64,000 nucleotides of DNA from an uncultured Erythrobacter sp. (lineage in GTDB: Bacteria > Pseudomonadota > Alphaproteobacteria > Sphingomonadales > Sphingomonadaceae). This document shows positions 50,422 through 59,482 of this stretch, piece by piece. Under the pieces are notes generated by a model, which saw only the letters and a list, made by a program, of their open reading frames with translations, was not told where the DNA came from and searched no databases. Numbering within the stretch: position 1 is the stretch's first letter; every line of letters begins with the position of its first letter. Position numbers and translations under genes: made by a program. The DNA lies in the NCBI RefSeq assembly GCF_958304185.1, contig NZ_OY284436.1, positions 79,501 through 143,500 on the forward strand, in the 5' to 3' direction.

Positions 50422-51903
50422 ATGACTGACCTGACTCAACTCGGCGTAAAAGACATCCGCGATGGCGTGCGCGCCGGGGACTTCACTGCGCGTGAAGTCG
50501 CGGAAAGCTTCAACGCTGCCGTGGCTGCGGCGGCGAGCCTTAACGCCTTCATCGTGACCACGCCCGAGCACGCCCTCGCCGCCGCTGACACAGTGGACGC
50601 CGCGCGCGCTGCGGGCGAACAGCTGGGCGCAATGGCAGGCGTACCGATCGGCATGAAGGATCTGTTCGCCACCCACGGCGTCCAGACCACCGCGGCGAGC
50701 CACATCCTCGAAGGTTTCACCCCCCGCTACGAATCCACGGTTTCGCAGAAGCTGTGGGACGCGGGCGCGGGGATGCTGGGCAAGCTCAATCTCGACCAGT
50801 TCGCGATGGGGAGCTCCAACGAGACATCCTATTTCGGCAACGTCACCTCTCCGTGGAAGAAGGCGGGCAGCAATGCTGCGATGAGCCCTGGCGGCTCCTC
50901 GGGCGGCTCGTCCTCCGCCGTCGCTGCGCGCATTGCCCCGGCTGCGACCGGCACCGACACTGGCGGATCGATCCGGCAACCGGCGGCCTTCACCGGCATC
51001 TGCGGGATCAAGCCGACCTACGGCCGCTGCTCGCGCTGGGGCATCGTCGCCTTTGCCTCCAGCTTGGATCAGGCGGGGCCGATGGCGCGCTCGGTCGAGG
51101 ATTGCGCGATCATGCTCGGTGCGATGGCCGGGTTCGATCCCAAGGATTCGACCAGCCTCCAGATGGAGGTGCCCGATTGGGAAGCGGCTCTGAACAGCGA
51201 CCTGCGCGGCAAGAAGGTCGGCATCCCGCGCGAATACCGGATGGAGGGCACCGATCAGGCGATCCTCGATTCGTGGGAGCAGGGCAAGGCGTGGCTGAAA
51301 GACGCGGGGGCCGAGATCGTGGACGTGTCTCTGCCGCACACCAAATATGCGCTGCCCGCCTATTACATCGTCGCCCCTGCCGAAGCGTCGTCGAACCTCG
51401 CCCGCTATGACGGCGTGCGTTACGGCTTGCGCGATCTGCCCGAGGGCGTCGGCCTTCAAGAGATGTACGCCGCCACCCGTGCCGCCGGGTTCGGGGACGA
51501 AGTCAAGCGCCGCATCCTGATCGGCACCTATGTGCTCTCGGCGGGCTTCTACGACGCCTATTACACCCAGGCGCAGAAGGTCCGCGCGCTGGTCGCCCGC
51601 GACTTCGAACGGGCGTTCCAAGAGTGCGACGTGATCCTCGCGCCGACCACGCCGACGGCGAGCTTCCCGCTGGGTTCGATGAATGAAGACCCGCTGACGA
51701 TGTATCTCAACGATGTCTTCGCCGTGCCTGCGTCGCTGGCTGGCCTGCCCGCGATGAGCGTCCCCGCGACGATCAACGCCGACGGCTTGCCGCTGGGCCT
51801 CCAGCTGGTCGGCCGCCCGTTCGACGAGCAGGGCGTGCTCAATGCAGGCCTCGCGATTCAGCAACGGGCAGGCTTCACGGCTGCGCCGGAGAAGTGGTGG
51901 TGA
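50422..51903 (+). CDS. gatA: Glutamyl/aspartyl-tRNA amidotransferase subunit A
   Basis: A 493-residue amidase-signature enzyme, full length. The catalytic Lys is in [14 protein letters not shown], the cis-serine in [14 protein letters not shown] and the nucleophile Ser in [13 protein letters not shown]. It releases ammonia from glutamine for GatB. It is preceded by a repeat with only a poor ribosome binding site (CACGAGCAG). A small overlapping ORF follows. Confidence 0.97.
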   Translation: MTDLTQLGVKDIRDGVRAGDFTAREVAESFNAAVAAAASLNAFIVTTPEHALAAADTVDAARAAGEQLGAMAGVPIGMKDLFATHGVQTTAASHILEGFTPRYESTVSQKLWDAGAGMLGKLNLDQFAMGSSNETSYFGNVTSPWKKAGSNAAMSPGGSSGGSSSAVAARIAPAATGTDTGGSIRQPAAFTGICGIKPTYGRCSRWGIVAFASSLDQAGPMARSVEDCAIMLGAMAGFDPKDSTSLQMEVPDWEAALNSDLRGKKVGIPREYRMEGTDQAILDSWEQGKAWLKDAGAEIVDVSLPHTKYALPAYYIVAPAEASSNLARYDGVRYGLRDLPEGVGLQEMYAATRAAGFGDEVKRRILIGTYVLSAGFYDAYYTQAQKVRALVARDFERAFQECDVILAPTTPTASFPLGSMNEDPLTMYLNDVFAVPASLAGLPAMSVPATINADGLPLGLQLVGRPFDEQGVLNAGLAIQQRAGFTAAPEKWW

Positions 51904-52061
51904 CCGCCGATCTGCCGCTGTGGATTGCCGGACTGGCAATCGCCGCTGCGGTGCCGGTGACCTTCATGGTCGCCAATTGGGTGAGAAAACACGTCGATCA
52001 CGGCGAAATGCGCTTCGGGCCGGATGGCAAGGTGATCGAGGACGAGAATTCCAAACCTTGA
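51900..52061 (+). CDS. Small single-helix membrane protein between gatA and gatB
   Basis: A 53-residue ORF starting at GTG inside the gatA stop codon (GTGA overlap). It encodes [20 protein letters not shown] then [15 protein letters not shown] and ends ENSKP: one N-terminal transmembrane helix, then a short charged tail. Its position and the four-base overlap argue that it is translated with gatA. It is too short for most gene finders. No function is recognised. Confidence 0.6.
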   Translation: MTADLPLWIAGLAIAAAVPVTFMVANWVRKHVDHGEMRFGPDGKVIEDENSKP

Positions 52062-52155
52062 CCGTCACCTCAGCAAAAGCTGGGGCCTAGTGCGGCAAGG
52101 GCAATACGTAACCGCTTGAGGTCCCAGCTTTCGCTGGGATGACGAGGATAGTGCT
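52062..52155. repeat. Paired-hairpin repeat, family B, copy 3, before gatB
   Basis: Two hairpins: CAGCAAAAGCTG type (52072-52083) and TCCCAGC/GCTGGGA (52123-52140). The last part (GATGACGAGGATAG) provides the GAGG ribosome binding site of gatB. It is diverged from the other two copies but has the same layout. Confidence 0.7.
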
Positions 52156-53667
52156 ATGACGAGTTACCGCATTCAGGGTGCCACCGGTGAATGGGAGGTC
52201 GTGATCGGCCTTGAAGTCCACGCGCAGGTGACGTCGCAGTCGAAGCTGTTCTCGGGCTCGGCCACGGCGTTTGGCGCCGAGCCGAATTCGCAGGTCAGCC
52301 TTGTCGATGCCGCGATGCCCGGGATGCTGCCCGTGCCCAACGCCGAGTGCATCCGTCAGGCGGTCCGCACCGGCATGGCGATTGATGCGCAGATCAACGC
52401 GTGGAGCCGGTTCGACCGCAAGAACTACTTCTACGCCGATCTCCCGCAGGGCTACCAGATCAGCCAGCTTTATCATCCGATTGTCGGCGAAGGCTCACTC
52501 CTGATCGAGGCGGACGAGAAGGCCGGCATCCCCGAGGACAAGATCATCGGGATCGAGCGGATTCACGTCGAGCAGGACGCGGGCAAGCTGATGCATGATC
52601 AGCACCCGACCATGTCTTATGTCGATTTGAACCGCTCGGGCGTGGCGCTGATGGAAATCGTCTCGCGCCCCGATATGGCTTCGCCTGCGGAGGCAGGGGC
52701 TTATCTGAGGAAACTCAGGGCAATCCTGCGCTATGTCGGCTCGTGCGACGGCAACATGGAAGAAGGCTCAATGCGGGCCGATGTGAACGTGTCGGTGCGC
52801 AAGGTTGGCGACGAACTCGGCACCCGCACCGAGACCAAGAACGTGAACTCCGTGCGCTTCGTGATGCAGGCAATCGAGCATGAGGCGATGCGGCAGGTCG
52901 ATGTTATCGAAAGCGGCGGAAAGATCGTGCAGGAAACCCGCCTGTTCGACCCCGGCACCGGCACCACGCGCACGATGCGCTCGAAAGAAGATGCGCACGA
53001 TTACCGCTACTTCCCCGATCCCGATCTGCTGCCGCTGGTGCTGGCGGAAGATTTCCTCGCCGAATGCCGCGCCTCGCTCCCGGAATTGCCGGATGCCAAG
53101 CGCAAGCGGTATGTCGAGGTGCTGGGGCTCACGCCGTATAATGCGCGCGAGCTGACCGCTGAGGTTGAGACCTTCGCCCGCTTTGAAACGCTGCTGGCGG
53201 AAACCGCCAAGGTTACGGCCAAGGATGAAGCCAAGGTGGCCACCCAGGTCGCCAACTGGTCGCTTTCGGTCGCGCCGGGCGTGATCAAGGCGCTGGGCGG
53301 CGCCGCTGGTGGTGAGGGGGCCGACCTCGCCAATGCCACGGCGGCGGCGCAGGCGAGCATCCTTGCGATGGCCGACAAGGGCGAAATCAGCGGCGGTCAG
53401 GCCAAGGAGATCTTCGAAATCGTCCTCAAGACCGGCCGCGATCCCGCTGAAATCGCGGACGCCGAAGGGCTGAAGCAGGTCTCGGACACCGGCGCGATCG
53501 AAGCGGCGGTGGACGCGATCATCGCCGCCAATGCCGACAAGGTCGAACAGTACCGCGGCGGCAAGGAAGCGCTGTTCGGTTTCTTCGTCGGCCAGACAAT
53601 GAAGGCGATGCAGGGCAAGGCCAATCCGGGCGTGGTGAACCAACTGCTCAAGGACAAGCTGGGCTAG
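52156..53667 (+). CDS. gatB: Glutamyl/aspartyl-tRNA amidotransferase subunit B
   Basis: A 503-residue protein with the GatB core ([59 protein letters not shown]) and the C-terminal YqeY-type tail domain ([20 protein letters not shown]). It activates the misacylated tRNA and transfers ammonia from GatA. The hydrolase gene follows 17 bases later. Confidence 0.97.
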   Translation: MTSYRIQGATGEWEVVIGLEVHAQVTSQSKLFSGSATAFGAEPNSQVSLVDAAMPGMLPVPNAECIRQAVRTGMAIDAQINAWSRFDRKNYFYADLPQGYQISQLYHPIVGEGSLLIEADEKAGIPEDKIIGIERIHVEQDAGKLMHDQHPTMSYVDLNRSGVALMEIVSRPDMASPAEAGAYLRKLRAILRYVGSCDGNMEEGSMRADVNVSVRKVGDELGTRTETKNVNSVRFVMQAIEHEAMRQVDVIESGGKIVQETRLFDPGTGTTRTMRSKEDAHDYRYFPDPDLLPLVLAEDFLAECRASLPELPDAKRKRYVEVLGLTPYNARELTAEVETFARFETLLAETAKVTAKDEAKVATQVANWSLSVAPGVIKALGGAAGGEGADLANATAAAQASILAMADKGEISGGQAKEIFEIVLKTGRDPAEIADAEGLKQVSDTGAIEAAVDAIIAANADKVEQYRGGKEALFGFFVGQTMKAMQGKANPGVVNQLLKDKLG

Positions 53668-53684
53668 ACCCCGGAGCCAAGGCC

Positions 53685-54446
53685 TTGCGGCCCGCCACGC
53701 TCTATTTCCACGGGTTGCCCGGATCGGCGGCGGAGCTTGCGAGCTTCGGCCCGGCAATCGCTGCGCAGGCTGGGCATTTCCATGTCGTCGACCGCTCCGC
53801 AGCGCCGGGTGAGGGGTACTTCCCGTCACTTGCCGCAAGGATCGCCGCGCAATATCCCGATCAGCCACTGCACCTCGTCGGTTTCTCGTTGGGCGCGGCA
53901 GCGGCTTTACAGGTGGCGCCATGTCTGGGTGCAAGGGTCGACCGGATCGACCTCATCTCGCCCGCCGCACCGCTCCAGTTGGGGGATTTTCTGGATGACA
54001 TGGCGGGCGCTCCGGTGTTCCGCGCAGCGCTGGCGGGGCGGATGCCGTTCGCCGCGCTCACATTCATGCAGGCGCAGGTCGCCCGGATCGCTCCCGCAAA
54101 GATGGCCGCAGCGCTGATGGCGAAGGCGCGCGGAGCTGACCGCGCGCTGGCCGCCGATCCGCGATTCATCGCGGGACTTGCGCAATCGCTGCACCAAAGC
54201 CTCTTGGCTCAGCGCGCCGCCTATTCCGCCGAAATCCGCGCCTATGTCGCCGATTGGTCGGCCACGCTTGCCAAGGTCCACCAGCCAGTCACGATCTGGC
54301 AGGGGAGCGAGGATGACTGGACCCCGCCTGCGATGGCCGAGGCACTCGCCGCGCACCTGCCCAGCACGCCAGCCATGCTGATGCAGCCCGGCTGCTCGCA
54401 TTTCTCGACCTTGCGCGCCTATCTCAAAGCAAAGGCGTGCCCATGA
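53685..54446 (+). CDS. Alpha/beta hydrolase
   Basis: A 253-residue alpha/beta hydrolase starting at a TTG (GGAG ten bases upstream). It has the oxyanion region YFHGLPGSAAE, the nucleophile elbow GFSLGAA (Ser about 68), an acidic residue in WQGSEDDWTPP and the catalytic histidine in GCSHFSTL. Substrate unknown. It overlaps trmL by four bases. Confidence 0.85.
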   Translation: MRPATLYFHGLPGSAAELASFGPAIAAQAGHFHVVDRSAAPGEGYFPSLAARIAAQYPDQPLHLVGFSLGAAAALQVAPCLGARVDRIDLISPAAPLQLGDFLDDMAGAPVFRAALAGRMPFAALTFMQAQVARIAPAKMAAALMAKARGADRALAADPRFIAGLAQSLHQSLLAQRAAYSAEIRAYVADWSATLAKVHQPVTIWQGSEDDWTPPAMAEALAAHLPSTPAMLMQPGCSHFSTLRAYLKAKACP

Positions 54447-54898
54447 CCGCCATCATCCTCATCCAGCCCGAAATCCCCGGCAACACCGGCTCGGTCGGGC
54501 GCACCTGTGTGGCGCTGGGGATGGAGCTGATCCTGATTCACCCGCTCGGCTTCGAGATTACTGACACGCGGGTGAAGCGGGCGGGCCTAGACTACTGGCC
54601 GCACGTCAACCTCACCGAATATGCCAGCTGGGACGCGTTCCTTGAAGCGCGCACCCCGCGCGCCGAGCAGCTGTTCCTGTTCGAGGAATTCGGCGCGAAG
54701 AGCTTCTACGAGCCGGACTATCCGGATGATGCGATGCTGGTGTTCGGCAAGGAGACCACAGGTATCCCCAAGGCAATCATCGACCGCCACGCCGACCGCC
54801 TGGTCAAGCTGCCAATGCGCTCCGAGGTGATCCGGTCATTGAACCTCGCCAACACAGTGACAGCCGCGGCCTATCAGGCGCTGCGGGGCAAGCTTTAG
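54443..54898 (+). CDS. trmL: tRNA (cytidine/uridine-2'-O-)-methyltransferase TrmL
   Basis: A 151-residue SPOUT methyltransferase. Characteristic motifs are IILIQPEIPGNTGSVGRTCV at the start, MLVFGKETTGIPKAI and SLNLANTVTAAAYQ near the end, forming the trefoil knot for S-adenosylmethionine. It methylates the wobble base ribose of tRNA-Leu. The ATG overlaps the hydrolase stop codon. Confidence 0.93.
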   Translation: MTAIILIQPEIPGNTGSVGRTCVALGMELILIHPLGFEITDTRVKRAGLDYWPHVNLTEYASWDAFLEARTPRAEQLFLFEEFGAKSFYEPDYPDDAMLVFGKETTGIPKAIIDRHADRLVKLPMRSEVIRSLNLANTVTAAAYQALRGKL

Positions 54899-54932
54899 GC
54901 GCGCCGGTGGCGCCGCTGCCCCCGCCGAAACG

Positions 54933-56432
54933 CTACTCCAGCCCCAGCGCGCCAAGGTTCATCGTTGCCGCGTTGTAGCTTGCCTCGGCCAATCGCCCGG
55001 CGAGTTCGGCGCGGATCGCGTTGATTTGCGCGTTGGCGGCGGTTTCCTCGCGCTGGTTGACGAAGAAGAAATCGCCCGCGCCTAGCCGGAACCGCGTGCG
55101 TTCGGCCTGCACCATCTGGTTGGCCTGCTTGACCTCGGCATCGGCGAGGTCGGCCTGCTTCAGCGCGGTGTTGAGATTGACGAGGATGTTGCCCACCTCA
55201 GTGGTGATCTGGTCGGCGATGCGGCGCTGGCGCAGCTCGGTCTCGCGCAGTTCGGCTTCGGCCCGCTGCACCGCGCCGCGCGCTGTGCGGCGTTGCAGGG
55301 GGACGCTGAAGGTCAGGCCCACCACCGTATCGGTCGAATCGAACCCCGGCCCGCCCGGTCCGATCTGGCCGAAATCGCGCGACAGTTCGACGCTGGCGTT
55401 GAGCGAGGGCTCAAGATCATTGCGGCGCAGCGCCACCCGGTTGTTCGCACGTTCCAGCGCCAGCTTGAAGGTCTGGAGTTCCGGGCGGCTCTGGATCACG
55501 TCGCTCAGCGGCGTCGCCACCAGTTGTTCGACCGGCGCAATCGCTTTCATGCGCGACAGATCGGGCAGCATTTCGCGGGTGGGGATCACCATCCGCCCGT
55601 CGCTGCTACGCAGATAGTAGCCTAGGCTGTTGGCGGCGGTGAGGAAGTTGCGCTTGGCCTCCTCCAGCAGCGAGCGGCGGCGCAGCAGGTTCTGTTCGTT
55701 TTCGGTGAGCGCGATGCGGGCGCGGGCGCCTTCATTGACTTCGCGGGTGAGGCCGATCTGGCGGGCTTCGGCGATTTCAAGCAGTTCCTCGAACACCCGG
55801 ATTTCCTCACCCGCGCCGACCCAGCGCCAATAGGCGCGCAAGGCTTCGTGCTGGACGTTCAGCTGCACGAGCATGACGTCAAGCCGCGCCTGACTGGCGG
55901 CGAGGCGGGTGTCCTCGATCGCGAAACGGCGGCTGTCGATGTCGCGGTTGCGCAGCAGTGAGAACAGCGCGCCGACCTTCACCTCGCCCAGCGCGTTGGT
56001 GTAATTGTAGTTCTCGTAGGTCGGGAAATCGCCACTGGAGGCGCGGTATGATCCGAACACTTCGGCGCCATAGGGACGCAGCGGCTGGCGCGCTTCGACC
56101 TTGCCGAATCCGCCCGAATAGTAGCCGGTGAGGCGGTCGTAATATTCGCCCTTCAGCATCAGGTCGAAGGCACCATCGGCGCTGAGCTGGTCGGAACGCG
56201 CCGCCGCCTCTCTCTCGAAGGACTCGAGGATCGACGGAAAGGTCAGCGCCGAGGAGCGGAGCACTTCGTCAGGCAGCAACGGCCCGGTGGTGAGCGCCAC
56301 ATCAAGCGGATCGCCGACCGGCGCAATATCTTGCGCCGCCGCGGCCACCGGGGCGAGCGCCAGCAGCGCTGCACCGATAGCGGCGGGGCCGAGCACCGTG
56401 CCCAGCCGCATCAAGGCCGTCTTGCGCTTCAT
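54933..56432 (-). CDS. TolC-family outer-membrane protein
   Basis: A 499-residue protein with a signal peptide (AIGAALLALAPVAAAAQD), two TolC-like repeats of long helices (e.g. RQIGLTREVNEGARARIALT, QMVQAERTRFRLGAGDFFFV) and SRPELQTFKLALERANNRVA. TolC-type proteins form the trimeric outer-membrane duct. It is the last gene of a three-gene minus-strand operon with a HlyD-type adaptor and an ABC protein. Confidence 0.9.
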   Translation of the reverse strand: MKRKTALMRLGTVLGPAAIGAALLALAPVAAAAQDIAPVGDPLDVALTTGPLLPDEVLRSSALTFPSILESFEREAAARSDQLSADGAFDLMLKGEYYDRLTGYYSGGFGKVEARQPLRPYGAEVFGSYRASSGDFPTYENYNYTNALGEVKVGALFSLLRNRDIDSRRFAIEDTRLAASQARLDVMLVQLNVQHEALRAYWRWVGAGEEIRVFEELLEIAEARQIGLTREVNEGARARIALTENEQNLLRRRSLLEEAKRNFLTAANSLGYYLRSSDGRMVIPTREMLPDLSRMKAIAPVEQLVATPLSDVIQSRPELQTFKLALERANNRVALRRNDLEPSLNASVELSRDFGQIGPGGPGFDSTDTVVGLTFSVPLQRRTARGAVQRAEAELRETELRQRRIADQITTEVGNILVNLNTALKQADLADAEVKQANQMVQAERTRFRLGAGDFFFVNQREETAANAQINAIRAELAGRLAEASYNAATMNLGALGLE

Positions 56433-56434
56433 CG

Positions 56435-57466
56435 TCAGTTGGCTGACCCGGTCCTCGAAGCGGCCGGCAGTTGGGGCGGGAAGTTATTCAGCTGACGCCA
56501 GATTTCGTAGCCCACCGGCACGGTTTCGAGCAGGACCCAGGCTTGCACCGCCGCGCCGAAGCGGACGTAGCGTTCCTCGGGCCAAGGGCCGACTTCGCTG
56601 CGGTCTTCGGCAATCAGCACCCGGAAACGACCATCCACCTGCGCCGAGTGATCGACCGAGATAACCCGGCCGCCAAAGGTGCCGATCGCGACCGATGGCC
56701 AGCCGCTGAATTGGACGGCGGGCCAGCCTTCGAACTGGATACGGGTGACATCGCCCGGCTTGACCAGCGCGACATCGCGGCCGTCGATAAAGATCTCAAC
56801 CACGCGCCCAGTGTTGGCGGGCACGAACGTCGCCAGAACGTCCCCGGCGTTGATGAAGGTGGCGGCGTCGCCTGCATTGAGGCTCTGGATGAAGCCGTCA
56901 CGCGGCGCGCGCACGATCTGTTCGGACTGGCGCGCGATGTTGGTATCGGCGCGGTTGAGATCGGCTTGGGCTGCGGCCACGCGGCCTTGCATGTCGGTGA
57001 CCTTGATCTGGGCCAATTCGTAATCGCGCCGCGCGGCGAGCCCGGCTTCAAACAATTCGCGGCTGCGCCGCTCGTCGATTTGCGCGGTGGCCAGTGCGGA
57101 TTGGGCGGCCTGCAATTGCAGCACCATCTGCCCGCGTTCGGCCTGCAAACGGTCAATCAGCATCGGATCGATATCGGCAATGCGGACGATCGGATCGCCC
57201 TTTTTCACCGTGCTACCGTCGCGCACGAACCACTGCTCGATCCGGCCGGGCACCAGCGCGTTGATATCCTGTCTGCGTTCGTTGGGACTCAACGTCGTCA
57301 CCACCCCGCGGCCCGAGGTGGTCTGCACCCACGGCACGTAGATCAGGAAAGCGAGTAGAATGACGATCGCCGCCAGCAGCATGAAAAACACCGCCCGCAT
57401 CACGCGCGGCGTCTTGATCGACGCCAGCGTGGTGAAATGCGCCATATCCTCTTTGAGCGTTGCCAT
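56435..57466 (-). CDS. HlyD-family membrane fusion protein
   Basis: A 343-residue adaptor starting MATLKEDMAHF; an in-frame ATG at 57472 overlaps the ABC gene stop codon but lies too near the GGGAGG site. It has one transmembrane helix (VFFMLLAAIVILLAFLIYVP), a lipoyl-like segment (GRIEQWFVRDGSTVKKGDPI), a coiled-coil hairpin and a beta domain (GDVTRIQFEGWPAVQFSGWP). It would link the inner-membrane ABC protein to the TolC-type duct. Confidence 0.92.
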   Translation of the reverse strand: MATLKEDMAHFTTLASIKTPRVMRAVFFMLLAAIVILLAFLIYVPWVQTTSGRGVVTTLSPNERRQDINALVPGRIEQWFVRDGSTVKKGDPIVRIADIDPMLIDRLQAERGQMVLQLQAAQSALATAQIDERRSRELFEAGLAARRDYELAQIKVTDMQGRVAAAQADLNRADTNIARQSEQIVRAPRDGFIQSLNAGDAATFINAGDVLATFVPANTGRVVEIFIDGRDVALVKPGDVTRIQFEGWPAVQFSGWPSVAIGTFGGRVISVDHSAQVDGRFRVLIAEDRSEVGPWPEERYVRFGAAVQAWVLLETVPVGYEIWRQLNNFPPQLPAASRTGSAN

Positions 57467-57468
57467 GA

Positions 57469-59214
57469 TCATGCGCCTCCCTTGGCAATCGGGGCGCCGG
57501 TATAGGGCGCGGGGCGGTTCATCGCGGCGCAGAACTCCTCGAAATTGGCGAAGTAGCGTTGCTGGTGCGCTTCGAGATAGAGGAAGCGGTCAAAGCCCAG
57601 ATCGATGCGGCGGTTGGAGAAGTAGATCACGGTCGAATAGGCCTGCGCTCGCAGCTCGGTCACGGCGCGGGCGATGGGTTCGGGGTCGATCAGGTCGAAC
57701 AACCGGCTGAGCACCAGAATGCGTGGGCGCTCCAGCAAAGCATTAGCCAGCTTCAGCTGCTGCAACTCCACCGCCGACAGCGGATAGCCGGTCGCCGCCA
57801 GCGGGGTATCGAGGCCCTTTTCCAGTGTCGAGATCATCGTCGCCAGCCCCACCGTCTCCAAGGCGCCGATCATGCGCTGCGGCGCGGTGTCGGGACAGGA
57901 CAAGGCGAGATATTCGCGGATCGTCATTTCGACGATGCTCGGCCGGTCGAGCACATGGACGTTCTTGCGCAGGTGGTGCGCTTCGATCGCCTTCATGTCG
58001 ACGCCGCCCAGCGTCGCAAAGCCGGATTCCGGCAGAGCGTGCATCTTGAGCAGGTTGGTGAACAGGCGTTGCACCCCGTGCTGGCTGGCAGCGGCCATGA
58101 TGATCGAGCCTGACGGGACCTCCAGATCGAACTGCGCCTCTTCATGCCGCGCCTTGCCGCGCACGCCCTTCATCACGATCGCGTGGTCCGGCCCCTCGAA
58201 CGGATCGGCGCCCTTGGGCTGTTCCTGTTCGACATCGTAGAACTGCGAGATTTCCTCAACCGCGGCGAACAGGTCGTAGAAATAGCCCAGATAGCTACCA
58301 AGCTGCGCCACCCCGAAGAACGCCGCCGACAGCACCAGCTCGGCCGCGACCAGCTGGCCGAGCGTCAGCTGGTTCTGGATCACCAGCCAACCGCCTAAGC
58401 CCAGCAGTGCCGCGCTGGCGGCGGCATACATCAGCAGGAAGGCGATGGTCTGCGCGAACAGGTGGCGGAAATGGCGCTTGCGATCGGTGATGTATTGGCG
58501 GGTGTAATCATCGGTCTTGTCGAGCGCGTAGTCGATCCGGCGCTGCGATTTGAAGAAGCCGTTCGATCCGCCGATGGTCTGGAGCCACGCGGCGGTCTTG
58601 TGCTTGGCGTGACTGAGATCGACCCCGGTGCGCAGTGCGCGGCTGCCCCAGGTCAGCCACACCACCCAAATCAGGGCGATCATGATCAGCGTGAAGCCGA
58701 GGAAATACGGGTGGTAAAGGCTCACCAGCACAAACCCGACCGCGATCTGCAACAGTGTGGTGAAGCCGCCGATGAACAGGATCGGGATCGCGGTCTGGAC
58801 ATAGACCACGTCGAAATAGCGATTGAACAGATCGCCTTTCTTGGCGTCGTCGAAAAACGGGTTCTGCGCATAGACCGAGATCAGCGAAATCTCCGCCACC
58901 ATGCGGGCATAGAACCGCCGCGCGAACAGCTCCATCAGGTGCACCCGCAGCGCGTAGAGCATGCTGGAAATGAACAGCAGGCCGAACAGAGAGAGCGACA
59001 GCACCACCAACGGCGCGGTGAGCGCGGTATTGGCGATGGTGTTGATCAGCATCTGCACCGAAATCGGCGTCGCCAGGCTGAGCAAGCTGATGCCGATCCC
59101 GTAGACGGCCGCGAGCCAGTAGAAATTCGCTTCGGGCTTCAGGATATCGAAGAAAATCCTGAAGAATTTTACCAGCGAAATCTGCGAGCCGTAACTTTGG
59201 CCTTCTCCTGCCAT
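57469..59214 (-). CDS. ABC exporter-like protein with degenerate (non-ATPase) nucleotide-binding domain
   Basis: A 581-residue protein: six-helix exporter membrane domain to about 320 (with AAVYGIGISLLSLATPISVQ near the start), then an NBD fold at about 345-560. All ATPase motifs are altered. Walker A is AAASQHGVQRL (374-384) with no GKS/T; the Q-loop is HVLDRPS; the signature is LSAVE (479-483) in place of LSGGQ; Walker B reads LVLSRLFDLID with S503-R504 where Asp-Glu is expected; the H-loop is SNRR (N534). The ORF is intact and the operon conserved in layout, so this looks like a pseudo-ABC protein that kept its structure. A partner ATPase may be elsewhere. Confidence 0.9.
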   Translation of the reverse strand: MAGEGQSYGSQISLVKFFRIFFDILKPEANFYWLAAVYGIGISLLSLATPISVQMLINTIANTALTAPLVVLSLSLFGLLFISSMLYALRVHLMELFARRFYARMVAEISLISVYAQNPFFDDAKKGDLFNRYFDVVYVQTAIPILFIGGFTTLLQIAVGFVLVSLYHPYFLGFTLIMIALIWVVWLTWGSRALRTGVDLSHAKHKTAAWLQTIGGSNGFFKSQRRIDYALDKTDDYTRQYITDRKRHFRHLFAQTIAFLLMYAAASAALLGLGGWLVIQNQLTLGQLVAAELVLSAAFFGVAQLGSYLGYFYDLFAAVEEISQFYDVEQEQPKGADPFEGPDHAIVMKGVRGKARHEEAQFDLEVPSGSIIMAAASQHGVQRLFTNLLKMHALPESGFATLGGVDMKAIEAHHLRKNVHVLDRPSIVEMTIREYLALSCPDTAPQRMIGALETVGLATMISTLEKGLDTPLAATGYPLSAVELQQLKLANALLERPRILVLSRLFDLIDPEPIARAVTELRAQAYSTVIYFSNRRIDLGFDRFLYLEAHQQRYFANFEEFCAAMNRPAPYTGAPIAKGGA

Positions 59215-59482
59215 GGCAGCCTTTCAATCCGAAATCTGCGTTCAAGGACCGGGTTGTCCGACTTGGACAACACGCGACCGAACGCGAGTGCATCTCTTGC
59301 AACATTACCGCGCCGCAAGCGATCAATCATTCAACACGCCTACGGTTCCAGCGACGAAAAGTGTGCTGCAACTTCTTGAAGATATGAAGTATTGAAGGCT
59401 ATTGCGAAGCATTGTCGTCTGGCGGCCCCGTTAACGTCCAAAGCTTGCGGATAGCTGAACCAAGGCCGATGTAGCGAGGCTG
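59215..59482. other. Divergent regulatory gap with palindromic operator
   Basis: A 268-bp gap between the pseudo-ABC operon (minus) and the oxidoreductase gene (plus). It contains a clean inverted repeat, GTTGTCC-GACTT-GGACAAC, at 59253-59271, 39 bases before the ABC gene start, and GCGAGG at 59473-59478 serving the oxidoreductase. Nothing else was recognised. Confidence 0.5.
59253..59271. promoter_or_regulatory. Palindromic operator upstream of the pseudo-ABC operon
   Basis: Perfect seven-base arms GTTGTCC and GGACAAC with a five-base spacer. The form is that of a binding site for a dimeric repressor of the TetR, GntR or Xre kind. No regulator gene is adjacent. Confidence 0.55.

Noticed and set aside
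57469..59214. The degenerate ABC gene as a pseudogene
   Set aside because: The frame is intact over 581 codons, start and stop overlap or adjoin the partner genes, and the residues around the lost motifs still follow the NBD fold.
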